Shown: positions 54,344 to 63,198, counted from the first letter of the stretch. The stretch is DNA of 64,000 bases from Mayfieldus sp963841445 (GCA_963841445.1 CAWJCP010000003.1:196126-260125), one strand, 5' to 3'. A program made the numbers and translations. Notes: generated by a model from the sequence alone, not told the origin.

Positions 54344-55826
54344 TCAGCCCTCCTGTTGGGACTGCCAGGCAGTCATTTGGCTTACAGCGGCTGCAGGCGC
54401 CGCCCCGGTCGCCGGCGCTGCCGGGCCCGGTAGCCCGGTTGAGTACTCCGGCCGTGGAATGAATTGCTCGGGATAGCCATACATCCCGTGCTCGGAGATG
54501 TCCAGCCCCGCGTCTTCCTCGGCCTCGCTGACGCGCAGGCCGATCGTCGCCTTGATCAGCGCGAAGGTGATGTAGGAGACCACGAACACGCAGGCGAACG
54601 CAACTCCCACTCCCAGCGCCTGGGCGCCGAGCTGGTGGAAGCTGCCCGTGTACCAGAGCCCGCCCTCGCCGACTCCGTTCAGGCTCGCGAGCCGCTCGGA
54701 GGTGAATATCCCGCACGAAAGCGTCCCCCAGATGCCGGCCAGGCCGTGCGCCGAGAGGGCGCCGACCGGATCGTCCAGCACCTTCTCGATCGCCAGCACG
54801 CCGAACACGACGATGACGCCGGCGACCGCGCCGATGATCGGCGCCGCCCAGTACTCGACGTAACCGGACGGAGCCGTGATCGCGACCAATCCCGCAATCG
54901 CGCCGTTGCCGGCCATGCCGATGTCGATCGTCTTCGTCTTGCGGTACATCACTGTCGACCGCCGCGATCACGCCTGCTGCGGCGGCCAGGTTGGTGACCA
55001 GGACGATCTCCGCGAAGCGGTTGCCGATCGCGGCCAGGGTCGAGCCCGGGTTGAAGCCGAACCAGCCGAGCCAGAGGATCAGCACGCCGAGGCCGACCAG
55101 CGGCATCGAGTGCCCCGGGATCACCCGCGGCTTGCCGTCGGCGCCGTACTTGCCGATCCGCGGGCCGAGCAGCAAGAGCGCCGCCAGGGCGCCGGTCGCT
55201 CCGATCAGATGGACCACCGTCGAACCGGCGAAGTCCTGCATCCCGACGTTTGCCTGCAGCCAGCCGCCACCGAAGATCCAGTGGCTGATGATCGGGTAGA
55301 TCAGGGCGCTGAAGACGATCGCGTAGATCACGTAGGCGCCGAACTTGATCCGCTCCAGCGTCGTGCCCCAGACGATCGCCAGCGAGACGGCGCAGAACAC
55401 GAACTGGAAGAACAGCAGCGCCGCCGGGTTCACGCCGGTCGCCCCGACCAGCGGGATGATGCTCCCGGTCGAAGCCGCGTCGGTGCTGACGTCGAGAAAG
55501 AAGCCGTGCGTTCCGGCGATCGCGCCGGCGCCGCCGAAGGCGAGGGCGAACCCAACCGCCCAGTAGCAGAGCGACGCGATCGAGAAGTTGACGAGGATCT
55601 TCGCGATTCCCGCCCCGGCGTTCTTCATCCGTGAGAACCCGACCTCCAAAAGGGCGAAGCCGGCCTGCATGAACATGACGAGCACGCCGGCGACGATCAC
55701 CCAGGTCGTGTTGACTCCGGACACCGTTTCGTCGAGCGACGGCCCGTCGGCGCCGAACGCAAGAGCGGGCAGGGCCAGAGAGAGGGCCACTGCCAGCGGC
55801 GCTGCGACCAGGAGCTTACTTTTCAT
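54344..55826 (-). pseudogene. amtB: Ammonium transporter AmtB, frameshifted
   Basis: An Amt/Rh channel protein in two frames. Frame 1, from ATG 55826 (GGAGGAACG before it), has a signal-like helix, AGFALLEVGFSRMKN and the WGTTLERIKFGAYVIYA and FNPGSTLAA blocks, up to GVIAAV near 54960. The rest, VMYRKTKTIDIGMAGNGA through GIWGTLSCGIF and the C-terminal tail, lies in another frame. A loss of CG from an expected GTCGCGACAGTG would explain it. Both parts look well conserved, so a sequencing error or very recent mutation is likely. Confidence 0.85.
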
Positions 55827-55988
55827 TAGCGTTCCTCCAAGCACGCCGGATCACCGGCCGGCGGTTGCGGTTTGCCGATCGCGCCCACCGTAAGGAGGAA
55901 ACCCGCGCCTGCCATTGGACGGCTGTCGGAAAACTCGCTGCCGCGTTTCTCCCATTTGTCAGCGCACCCCATGACGCTCGCACCCCCT

Positions 55989-56109
55989 GGCGCTGATACA
56001 TCTGCGCCCTCCTGGGGGCGCAAAAGCATCAGCGCCTGGGAGGGGGCCCGGGGCGCTGATACATCTGCGCCCTCCTGGGGGCGCAAAAGCATCTGCGCCT
56101 GGGAGGGGC
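55989..56109. repeat. 63-bp tandem repeat of nested palindromes
   Basis: Nearly two copies with period 63 bp share an identical 42-nt core (55989-56030 and 56052-56093). Copy 1 folds as GGCGCTGAT (55989-55997), TGCGCCC (56003-56009), loop TCCTGG, GGGCGCA (56016-56022), ATCAGCGCC (56028-56036), a 48-nt double hairpin. Copy 2 has one mismatch in the outer arm. It fills the 283-nt gap between the acyltransferase stop and amtB; the rest of the gap (55827-55988) shows nothing else clear. Confidence 0.8.
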
Positions 56110-57084
56110 CTAGAGGAAGGCCGAGCCGCGCCGGACCAGTGCCTGGTAGAGCTGCTCCTGGATCGTCTCGCGGACCTGCTCGGAGATCTCGAACACGAGC
56201 GCCCGGTCCTCGGCCGCGTCGGCCGGGTATTCGCTGACGTCGATCGGCGGGCAGAACTCGATCCGCCAGCGCGAGGGCAGCGGGATCAGCCCCAGCGGCC
56301 CGAGCCAGGGAAGGGTCGGGGTGATCGGCACGAACGGAGCGCCGAGAAGCTTTGCGAGCGCCGGGCTGTCGGCGATCTTCGGGTAGATCTCCTCGGCGCC
56401 GACGATCGCCACCGGGACGATCGGCGAGCCGGTCCGAAGCGCCACCTCGACGAAGCCGCCGCGACCGAAGCGCTGCAGCCGGTACCGCTCGGAGAACGGC
56501 TTGCCGGTTCCCTTCACCCCCTCCGGGAAGACCATCACGATCTCGTCCTGCCCCAGCAGCCTAGTCGCGTTGAAGGGGCTCGCCGGAACCCCGCCGACCT
56601 TGCGCATGAAGGCGCTGAGGAAGGGGAGCTCGAAGGCCCAGTTGAGGACCATCGGCCGCGGCCAGCGCGGCAGCGGGTGCTCCTTCATCATCGCCCCGAC
56701 CAGCATCGCGGCGTCGAAGGGAAACAGCGAGCCGGAGTGGTTTCCGACCACCAGCGCCCGGCCGTGCGAGGGGACGTTCTCCAGCCCGGTCGCCTGCACC
56801 CGCCACCAGACGTCGTAGAGGAGCTCGAAGAACGGATACACGGCCTCGGCGTACTCCTCGTCAAAGCCCCACTCGTCCTCGTGGTAGCTGCCGGCGAGGC
56901 GGCGAGCGGCCCGCTCGACCGAGTCGCGAAGCGTCTTCGGCAGCGCCGTCGCGGCGCGCTCGGCGGCGGACATCGGGTCGAGCCCGTCGCCCAGGCCGGC
57001 GCTGAGGCGGCGCAGGAACTCGGCGGTTCCGGCAACACTCTGCGTCCGCGACTCGCCGGCCACGCGGGTCGCATCGGGAGTCAT
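56110..57084 (-). CDS. PlsC-like acyltransferase family protein
   Basis: A 324-aa lysophospholipid acyltransferase-like protein. ALVVGNHSGSLFPFDAAML is the catalytic block, FPEGVKGTGKPF the second and GFVEVALRTGSPIVPVAIVG the third. It resembles the protein at 3944-4912 in its NHSG variant. It is downstream of an epimerase gene; the same epimerase/acyltransferase pairing is known from Mycobacterium (Rv0501-Rv0502 region, from memory). Probably phospholipid or glycolipid synthesis. Confidence 0.85.
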   Translation of the reverse strand: MTPDATRVAGESRTQSVAGTAEFLRRLSAGLGDGLDPMSAAERAATALPKTLRDSVERAARRLAGSYHEDEWGFDEEYAEAVYPFFELLYDVWWRVQATGLENVPSHGRALVVGNHSGSLFPFDAAMLVGAMMKEHPLPRWPRPMVLNWAFELPFLSAFMRKVGGVPASPFNATRLLGQDEIVMVFPEGVKGTGKPFSERYRLQRFGRGGFVEVALRTGSPIVPVAIVGAEEIYPKIADSPALAKLLGAPFVPITPTLPWLGPLGLIPLPSRWRIEFCPPIDVSEYPADAAEDRALVFEISEQVRETIQEQLYQALVRRGSAFL

Positions 57085-57134
57085 CGGATGGCCATCGAGA
57101 TCATCGCGGGGCGGGTTAGCGACCGCATGGGTTC

Positions 57135-58160
57135 CTAAGTCGCTCCAAGGCGGGCGAGATGGGCGACCGCGCCCCGCAGCGGCGAGGGGAACAGCCGCCG
57201 GCTGGCGGAGCCCTTGGCGACGAAGTCCTTGACCGCGCCCTCGGCGTCGAAGCGCGGCTCGAAGCCGACCTCGGTCCGCAGACGCGTGTTGTCGACGCCG
57301 CGTCCGTAGCGCAGCAGCTGCACGCCGTCGTTGTAGAGGTCGGCGGCGCCGAGCCGCCGGCCGAGCTGGCCGAACAGGGGCCCGAAGGCCGGATGCGGCA
57401 CCGGCAGGGTCGGACGGCCGGCGAGGCGCAGGATCCGGGTCAGCGAGATCGTCCCGCTCGGCGCCACGTTGACCGGCCCGCGCACCGGGTTGTCGGTCGC
57501 GGCCGCCAATGCCGCGGTCGCGTCGTCGGCGTGCAGCAGCTGCAGCCGCGGGTCGAAGCCGAGCTGGGTCGGGACCACCGGCAGCGAGAGGTAGCGGGCC
57601 AGCGGCGCGTCGAGGCCGGGGCCGATCTCGGGCTGGTAGCGAAGCAGGCAGCAGACGACGTCGGGATGGCGGCGGGCGAAGTTGTCGAAGTAGCTCTCCA
57701 GCTCCCCGACGTCGCGCTGAAAGCGGGTCTTGAGCGGGTAACGGCGCGCCATCTCCTCGCTGAAGAATGAGGGCGCCGAGCCCTCCGATCCGTAGATCGC
57801 CGCCGAGCTGCGGATCACCAGCGAGCGCAGGGTCGGGGCCTTCTCGCAGGAGGCGAGCAGCTGCAGGGTGCCGATCACGTTGATGTCGTGAAGCGCCCGC
57901 GCCGACTTGCCGGGCTCGGGGTACCAGAGGATGCCGCAGTGAACGACGGTGTCGGCCTCGGTGACCGGCAGGATCCGCGCCAGCACCGGGTTGCGGATGT
58001 CGGCCTCGATGAACTCGGTGCGCTCGAGGTCGCCGGGCGGCTCGGTCGTGTCGATGCCGGCGATGAAGTCGACCGTGGGGTCGCGCTCCAGCTGCCGCGC
58101 CAGCTCCACCCCCCAGTGGCTGGCGATCCCGGTGATGACGACCCGCCGCCCGGGCGCCAT
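57135..58160 (-). CDS. NAD-dependent epimerase/dehydratase (extended SDR)
   Basis: A 341-aa extended short-chain dehydrogenase. The N-terminal nucleotide motif is VVITGIASHWG, a variant of GxxGxxG. EADIRNP binds the adenine side; the usual catalytic YxxxK is replaced by RFQRDVGELE, so it may be non-catalytic or use a different base. RYQPEIGPG and HADDATAALAAA are later blocks. It starts 2 nt after the phasin-like gene and is upstream of the acyltransferase, forming an operon. Confidence 0.82.
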   Translation of the reverse strand: MAPGRRVVITGIASHWGVELARQLERDPTVDFIAGIDTTEPPGDLERTEFIEADIRNPVLARILPVTEADTVVHCGILWYPEPGKSARALHDINVIGTLQLLASCEKAPTLRSLVIRSSAAIYGSEGSAPSFFSEEMARRYPLKTRFQRDVGELESYFDNFARRHPDVVCCLLRYQPEIGPGLDAPLARYLSLPVVPTQLGFDPRLQLLHADDATAALAAATDNPVRGPVNVAPSGTISLTRILRLAGRPTLPVPHPAFGPLFGQLGRRLGAADLYNDGVQLLRYGRGVDNTRLRTEVGFEPRFDAEGAVKDFVAKGSASRRLFPSPLRGAVAHLARLGAT

Positions 58161-58162
58161 CC

Positions 58163-58507
58163 CTAACCCTTGACCTTAGCCTTCGCTTCGAGTTCCTCGA
58201 CGCGTTTGGCCAGCTCGTCGACCTGCTTCGAGAGCTCGCGCAGCTCGTCGCGGCTTGCCAGCCGCATGCCCTCGATCGCCTCGATCACCCGGTTCGCCGC
58301 GCCGCTGGAGCTCTCGCGGGCTTCCTGGGCGCGCCCGGTAACCGTTCTGCGAGCCTCGCGGCCGCGCCGGCTCACCTCGTCGAGCGCGGCCCCGGCTCGC
58401 TCGCGGGTCTCCGCGGCGCCCTCGGCGGTGGCAGCGAAGGTCCGCTCGATCGCCGCTCGCAGGCTGTCGGGGACGCCCCGCTGCTGCTCTTTTCGCTGCT
58501 CCGCCAT
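58163..58507 (-). CDS. Phasin-like coiled-coil protein
   Basis: A 114-aa helical protein: residues 15-75 are an amphipathic Ala/Arg/Glu helix region (RAAIERTFAATAEGAAETRERAG) and residues 84-112 a short coiled coil (RDELRELSKQVDELAKRVEELEAK). The pattern resembles polyhydroxyalkanoate-granule (phasin/PhaF) proteins and their coiled-coil trimerisation helix. TAAGCT lies 9 nt before the ATG. First gene of the unit with the epimerase and acyltransferase. Confidence 0.7.
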   Translation of the reverse strand: MAEQRKEQQRGVPDSLRAAIERTFAATAEGAAETRERAGAALDEVSRRGREARRTVTGRAQEARESSSGAANRVIEAIEGMRLASRDELRELSKQVDELAKRVEELEAKAKVKG

Positions 58508-58529
58508 GCCCTGCGAAGCTTAAGCGCTC

Positions 58530-59216
58530 TTGGCCCCGCTGCGCCCGTCCGCACCGATCGCCGCCGACGTCCTGCTGGTCGGCGATCCCGCCCGCGCCAT
58601 GCGACTCGCCCAGGAGCTGATCGTCGAGCCGAAGATGTCGAACCACGCGCACGGTCTCTGGGGCTATGGCGGGGTGACCGATGGCGGCCGCGATCTGACC
58701 ATCCAGTCGTTGGGGATCGGCGGCCCGAGCGCCGCGATGGTGCTCGCTCAGCTCGCCGGCCTGGGCGTTCGCCGCGCGGTGCTGCTGGGAACCTGCCTGG
58801 CGCTCGCCTCCGGGCTGGCGCTCGGCAACCTACTCGTGGTTCGCGAGGCGATCGGCGCCGACGGAGTCAGCGGCGAGCTCTCTGACGACGCGGCGCTGAC
58901 CCCCGAGCCGCTGCTCGGCGCTGCACTCGAGGGCGCCGCGGAGGCCGCGGGGCTGCGCGGCGCAAGCGTCGCTACCACCGACCTGCTCGGCGAGCTCGAC
59001 GGCCGCCCGGTCAGCGACTGGGAGCGGCGCGGCGCCGCGGCGCTGGAGATGGTGGCGGCGGGGCTCTTTGCCGCCGGTCGACGCTGCGGCGTCGCGGTCG
59101 CGGCGCTGATGGCGGTCAGCGACGTCGGCAGCGAGGAGATCGAGGACGAGGCGCTGCTCGAAGCATCGATCAAGATGGGCCGGGTCGCGCTGACCGCTTT
59201 GTCTAGCTCTGGTTGA
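58530..59216 (+). CDS. Purine/uridine phosphorylase-family protein
   Basis: A 228-aa nucleoside phosphorylase (PNP/UDP type). VLLVGDPARAMRLAQELI, the phosphate-binding LGIGGPSAAMVLAQLAGLGVRRAVLLGTC, and ALEMVAAGLFAAGRR.....LMAVSDVG are the family blocks. It starts with TTG and lies 22 nt from the divergent phasin gene. Its 3' end overlaps the convergent gene by 14 nt. Whether it salvages purines or pyrimidines is not clear. Confidence 0.83.
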   Translation: MAPLRPSAPIAADVLLVGDPARAMRLAQELIVEPKMSNHAHGLWGYGGVTDGGRDLTIQSLGIGGPSAAMVLAQLAGLGVRRAVLLGTCLALASGLALGNLLVVREAIGADGVSGELSDDAALTPEPLLGAALEGAAEAAGLRGASVATTDLLGELDGRPVSDWERRGAAALEMVAAGLFAAGRRCGVAVAALMAVSDVGSEEIEDEALLEASIKMGRVALTALSSSG

Positions 59217-59553
59217 GGGCCGACTCCTCGCCGGCCTTCTCGCTCCCGGCAACCCGGCTGCGCAAGGAGCTCAGCTCGCGCGCCGTCTCGTCGAGCTGGT
59301 CCTCGACCGACTCGAGGCGGTCCGAAAGCGAGCGGATCCGGCGCTCGAGGCGCCCGAGGTCGTCGGCGGAGGGAAGCCCGACCGCGTCCATCGCCCGCCG
59401 TTGCGCCTGGGTCGCTTTCTCGCCCATCCCCAGGGCCGAGGAGAGCGCCTGGCGCAGGAGCGGGTTGTCGAGCACCGCGTTGGTCAGCTCGCTGACCGCA
59501 TCGGTGCTCCGCGATCGCCGTCCGTCTTCGGAGTCTGGTCCGTGCTCGTCCAT
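59203..59553 (-). CDS. Small coiled-coil protein, phasin-like
   Basis: A 116-aa protein with a disordered acidic start, a helical middle (LDNPLLRQALSSALGMGEK) and a heptad coiled coil (LGRLERRIRSLSDRLESVEDQLDE). The domain order is like the phasin-like gene at 58163. TACGCT (59563-59568) lies 9 nt before the ATG. No function assignable. Confidence 0.65.
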   Translation of the reverse strand: MDEHGPDSEDGRRSRSTDAVSELTNAVLDNPLLRQALSSALGMGEKATQAQRRAMDAVGLPSADDLGRLERRIRSLSDRLESVEDQLDETARELSSLRSRVAGSEKAGEESALNQS

Positions 59554-59644
59554 CGGGTCAGCAGCGTAGCGGTCCTGGTGCGATGACCGAAGATTTGCAA
59601 GGTGTTAAGCCTCACCTGCTTCGTGCCTGACGCGAATAGGGTGC

Positions 59645-59747
59645 AGGCGACGGTTCTACGTTGAAATGGCCTTTGTTAATGAGTAGGTTTGTTTTGCCTG
59701 TACGCAGGGAGCCGCGGTGCGTGAATTGCGCGGGTTTTCCGTCGCCT
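59645..59747 (+). promoter_or_regulatory. Promoter flanked by long inverted repeat, hydrolase gene
   Basis: TTGAAA (59661-59666), 17 nt, TAGGTT (59684-59689), start near 59696. It is enclosed by AGGCGACGG (59645-59653) and CCGTCGCCT (59739-59747), a perfect 9-bp inverted repeat 85 nt apart, and the leader contains TACGCA/TGCGTG. The 222-nt gap is AT-richer than its surroundings. Confidence 0.45.
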
Positions 59748-59775
59748 ACGGGCAGGGAGTGACGGGATCCGGCCG

Positions 59776-62199
59776 ATGAGGAGAAAGCTGGCAATCACGA
59801 CGGCGCTGGCCGTCCTCTCCGCCCTGCTCGGCGCGGTCGTGATCGGTGGCGGGCTGGCCAACGGAGCGGGCGTCGCCGGGGTCACGGTCCCGCAGGTCAA
59901 CCTCGGTCCCTGCGTCGACGGCGTCGACAACGACGGCGACGGGAAGGTCGACCTCGCCGATCCCGACTGCCTCGCCTCCGGCGGCGCCACCGAAAGCGGC
60001 GGCCACAGCGTCATCCCGACCACCCCGACGACCCCGACCACCCCGACGACCCCGACCACGCCGGGTGGCGCTGGTGGCGGCACGAGCACGGGGACGACCA
60101 CGACGACGACGACGACCGGCAGCGGCGCCAGCTCGGTCACCGTCTCGCCGGCCCCGGGCGCCGGCAAGGGCGGCGCTGGCGGCGGCAACGGCGAGACCGG
60201 CGGCGTCGGTCCCGGCAAGGCCAAGAACCAGAGCGACGTCCAGCAGAAGAAGAACCTCAAGCCCCCTCCCCCCTACGAGTCCAACGGCACCCCGACCGTC
60301 GGCAACCCCTCGGCGACGATCGCCCCCTTCGGCCCCGCCCCGGTCGGAGTCCCGAACATCGTCATCGACCAGTTCGAGATCCCACCCTTCCTGCTGCCGA
60401 TCTACCAGGCCTGCGGGACCCAGTACGACATCCCCTGGGAGGTGCTGGCGTCGATCAACAAGATCGAGACCGCGTTCGGCACCAACCTCAACGTCTCCAG
60501 CGCCGGCGCGATGGGCTGGATGCAGTTCATCCCCTCGACCTGGCGGGCCTACGGGGTCGACGCCAACGGGGACGGGCGCAAGGACCCCTACAACCCGGTC
60601 GACGCGATCTGCGCCGCGGCCCGCTACCTGCGCGCCGCCGGCGGCAACAGCGACCTGCGCTCCGCGATCTTCTCCTACAACCACGCCGACTGGTACGTCG
60701 ACGAGGTGCTGCTGTTCGCCCGCTCCTACGGCAAGATCCCGTCCGACCTGCTCGGCTCGCTGACCGGCCTCACCGAGGGCGCCCACTTCCCGGTCGCGGC
60801 CAACGCCCGCTACGCGGACGACATCTCCGCCCGCCAGGCGATCCACGACTCAAAGACGGCCCGCAAGCAATACGGCAACGCCGCCAACGTGATCGAGTCC
60901 TCACCGACCCGCCGCGGCATCAACATCTTCGCCCGCAAGGGCGCCGCCGTCGTCGCGGTCAACGACGGCGTGATCAAGAGGATCGACCGCTCGCCGAAGC
61001 TCGGCCTTTACATGGTCCTCCAGGACGCCTACGGCAACCGCTTCACCTACGCGCAGCTGGGCTCGATCGTCCGCAGGCACCCGGTGCCGAAGAAGGCGAA
61101 GCTGAGCGCCAAGGACTTCAAGCTCGTCTCGGTGCCCGCCGACAGCGCCCCGAGCCAGCCCGCCACCATCGGCGGCGGGGCCACGGCCCGCAAGACCACA
61201 AACGGGCTTCCCCAGAGCGGTCGCCCGACGCGGATCCACGGCTCGCTCGGTCACCAGCTCGAGGACATGGCGTCGCACAAGGTCCCCGCCTTCACCACCT
61301 TCAAGAACTACTTCAAGGACGTGCTTGGCCTGAACAGCAAGAACTCGAAAGTCGAGAAGCTGCACGAGGGCTCGAAGGTGATCGGCGGGACCGTGCTCGC
61401 CAAGGTCGGCGGCCCGCAGGGCAGCGCCGCGCCGCACATCAACTTCTCGATTCGCCCCGCCGGCCGCGGCGCGCCGCGCATCGATCCGAAGCCGATCCTC
61501 GACGGCTGGAAGCTGCTCGAGGCAACGGCGATCTACCGTGCCGCCGGCAAGAACCCGTTCCTCCGCAACGTCGGCGTCGGCGGCGTGCTGCTGATGTCCA
61601 AGGAGGCGCTGGAGCGCCGCGTGCTCTCCGACCCGCGGCTCGAGATCTACTCCTGCGGGCGCACCGACATCGCGACCGGGCAGATCGACCGCCGCATCCT
61701 GGCGGCGATGGAGTACCTGGTCGAAAAGGGATTCCGGCTCGGGATCACCTCGCTGAAGTGCGGGCACAGCTTCCTGACCTCGTCCGGCAACCAGAGCGAG
61801 CACACGACCGGCGACGCGATGGACATCGCGACGATCAACGACGTGCCGGTAGTGGGCCACCAGGGCCCCGGCACCCTGGCCGCGTCGCTGATCGAGTCGC
61901 TGCTGCAGCTGCAGGGGACGATGGCCCCGCACCAGATCATCTCCCTGATGGACTTCCCCGGCCCGCAGAGCTTCCCGCTCGCGGACCACTACGACCACGT
62001 GCACGTCGGCTACCACCCGCTCTACGAGAACAGCCAGCTGAGCAAGCAGTTCAATGCGCTGCTGAAGCCCGGTCAGTGGCAGCGCCTGATCACCCGCCTC
62101 GGCCAGATCGCCAACCCGACGGTGCGGACGCGGATCTCGAAGGCGGCGCTGCCGGCAGCGAAGCCGAAGCGCGCGTCCAGGGCCCACAAGGGCGACTGA
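59776..62199 (+). CDS. Secreted multidomain peptidoglycan hydrolase
   Basis: An 807-aa exported protein. A signal peptide (1-32) is followed by a calcium-binding-type DGVDNDGDGKVDLADPDC (48-65), a PTT-repeat and Gly-rich linker (80-160), a lytic transglycosylase domain (200-330, catalytic Glu231 in INKIETAFG and AGAMGWMQFIPSTW), an M23/LytM-like module that lacks the usual zinc ligands (380-575), and an M15/LAS-type domain with SxHxxGxAxD (674-683) and HVH (741-743). Its job is probably cell-wall cleavage or remodelling. Confidence 0.85.
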   Translation: MRRKLAITTALAVLSALLGAVVIGGGLANGAGVAGVTVPQVNLGPCVDGVDNDGDGKVDLADPDCLASGGATESGGHSVIPTTPTTPTTPTTPTTPGGAGGGTSTGTTTTTTTTGSGASSVTVSPAPGAGKGGAGGGNGETGGVGPGKAKNQSDVQQKKNLKPPPPYESNGTPTVGNPSATIAPFGPAPVGVPNIVIDQFEIPPFLLPIYQACGTQYDIPWEVLASINKIETAFGTNLNVSSAGAMGWMQFIPSTWRAYGVDANGDGRKDPYNPVDAICAAARYLRAAGGNSDLRSAIFSYNHADWYVDEVLLFARSYGKIPSDLLGSLTGLTEGAHFPVAANARYADDISARQAIHDSKTARKQYGNAANVIESSPTRRGINIFARKGAAVVAVNDGVIKRIDRSPKLGLYMVLQDAYGNRFTYAQLGSIVRRHPVPKKAKLSAKDFKLVSVPADSAPSQPATIGGGATARKTTNGLPQSGRPTRIHGSLGHQLEDMASHKVPAFTTFKNYFKDVLGLNSKNSKVEKLHEGSKVIGGTVLAKVGGPQGSAAPHINFSIRPAGRGAPRIDPKPILDGWKLLEATAIYRAAGKNPFLRNVGVGGVLLMSKEALERRVLSDPRLEIYSCGRTDIATGQIDRRILAAMEYLVEKGFRLGITSLKCGHSFLTSSGNQSEHTTGDAMDIATINDVPVVGHQGPGTLAASLIESLLQLQGTMAPHQIISLMDFPGPQSFPLADHYDHVHVGYHPLYENSQLSKQFNALLKPGQWQRLITRLGQIANPTVRTRISKAALPAAKPKRASRAHKGD

Positions 62200-62208
62200 G
62201 TGGTCGCC
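62191..62208 (+). terminator. Hairpin at hydrolase stop
   Basis: GGCGAC-TGAGTG-GTCGCC, a perfect 6-bp stem whose loop contains the stop codon of the hydrolase gene. No T tract follows. Weak terminator candidate. Confidence 0.35.
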
Positions 62209-62220
62209 TCCAAGGGCTAC

Positions 62221-62226
62221 TAGGCT
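62221..62226 (+). promoter_or_regulatory. -10 box TAGGCT before an ATC codon
   Basis: TAGGCT is followed by 6 nt and then ATC, the exact spacing at which other genes in the window have ATG or GTG. It marks the likely start of the downstream reading frame. Confidence 0.5.
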
Positions 62227-62232
62227 TCGGCG

Positions 62233-63198
62233 ATCGCCGGCGGCGCGCAGCTCTTCCCCTTCGCACAGCTCGAGTACGCGGGCCAGATCGGGCTCGGCGA
62301 CGGGCGCTACCTGGCCCGTTCCCCCGGGGACCCCGGCACGCCCCAGCCGACAAAGTCGGCCGACCGCTCGCCTACGGCTCGCTCCAAAGCGGAGGACGCG
62401 CCGGGCATTGGTGCCCGTGAGGAAGTCCTCGTCGTCGAGACGCTGGCCGCCCCGCGCCCGGCGCGCCGCCGCCGCCGCGCCCGCGAGGCAGACGGCGGGC
62501 CGCCGGGCGAGGTTCCGCTGACCCGGGTCACCGCGGTGCGCGCGAACCCGTTCGCCGATGAGGACGGGGCCGCGACCTGGATCGAGGAGATCGCCGCCGA
62601 CGCCGACGCCCTCGAGGACGCCGCCGAGGAGGGCCTGCGGCTGCTCAACCGGGCGCTCGCGGCGCAGCGAGCCGCCGCCGGCGATCCCTACGTGCAGGAG
62701 CTCGGCCTTGCCCGTGCGGTCGCGATCCGGATCGGCTACGGGAGCGGCGAGCAGGTGGCGAAAGGCAAGTGGATCCAGGCCCGCGAGCTCGAGCCCGGCG
62801 CCCCGGCGCCGGGACGCGGCGGGCGGCGGGCCCGCCGCGATGCCGCGCTCGCCCCCCAGGAGCGGCTCGCCGCCGTGCTCGGTGGCCGCGAGTCGCTCGA
62901 CGCCTGCGAGACGCTGCTCGCCCGCGCACGGCTCGACCTCGACAACGGCCTCGACCGCGAAGCCGCGCTTCAGCTTCGAGTCGGGGTCGAGGCCCTGCTG
63001 GTCGAGCTTCGCGGCGCGCTCGAGGACCCCGGCCACGCCGAGGACATGGAGGAGCTGCGCCAGCGCCGCGGCGACGTCGGGGAGGCGGCCAACGCGGCGC
63101 TGCGCGGCCCGCTCGACGCCGGCGTGGTCGAGAGCGTCGCCGAGCTGCTCGCGATCGCCGAGCGGATCCTGCGCCGCCGCCGCGTCCTGCGCGGCTAG
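62233..63198 (+). CDS. Hypothetical Arg-rich protein, start codon unusual
   Basis: A 321-aa frame open from 62224. The first GTG is 62536, but the upstream part has coding-like G/C third positions and a coherent sequence (LFPFAQLEYAGQIGLGDGRY, EEVLVVETLAAPRPARRRRR), so the protein begins earlier. The predicted start is ATC 62233, 6 nt after TAGGCT. The C-terminal half is helical with RRGDVGEAANAALRGPL. No function is recognised. A GTG-62536 start would give a 220-aa protein. Confidence 0.65.
   Translation: MAGGAQLFPFAQLEYAGQIGLGDGRYLARSPGDPGTPQPTKSADRSPTARSKAEDAPGIGAREEVLVVETLAAPRPARRRRRAREADGGPPGEVPLTRVTAVRANPFADEDGAATWIEEIAADADALEDAAEEGLRLLNRALAAQRAAAGDPYVQELGLARAVAIRIGYGSGEQVAKGKWIQARELEPGAPAPGRGGRRARRDAALAPQERLAAVLGGRESLDACETLLARARLDLDNGLDREAALQLRVGVEALLVELRGALEDPGHAEDMEELRQRRGDVGEAANAALRGPLDAGVVESVAELLAIAERILRRRRVLRG

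Noticed and set aside
55826..56092. Minus-strand 88-codon frame across the tandem repeat
   Set aside because: Its length comes from the repeat period being a multiple of three; it overlaps the amtB start region and lacks a ribosome site.
55989..56109. CRISPR array
   Set aside because: Only two units with a 63-bp period and no unique spacers; the units are nested palindromes with no cas genes nearby.
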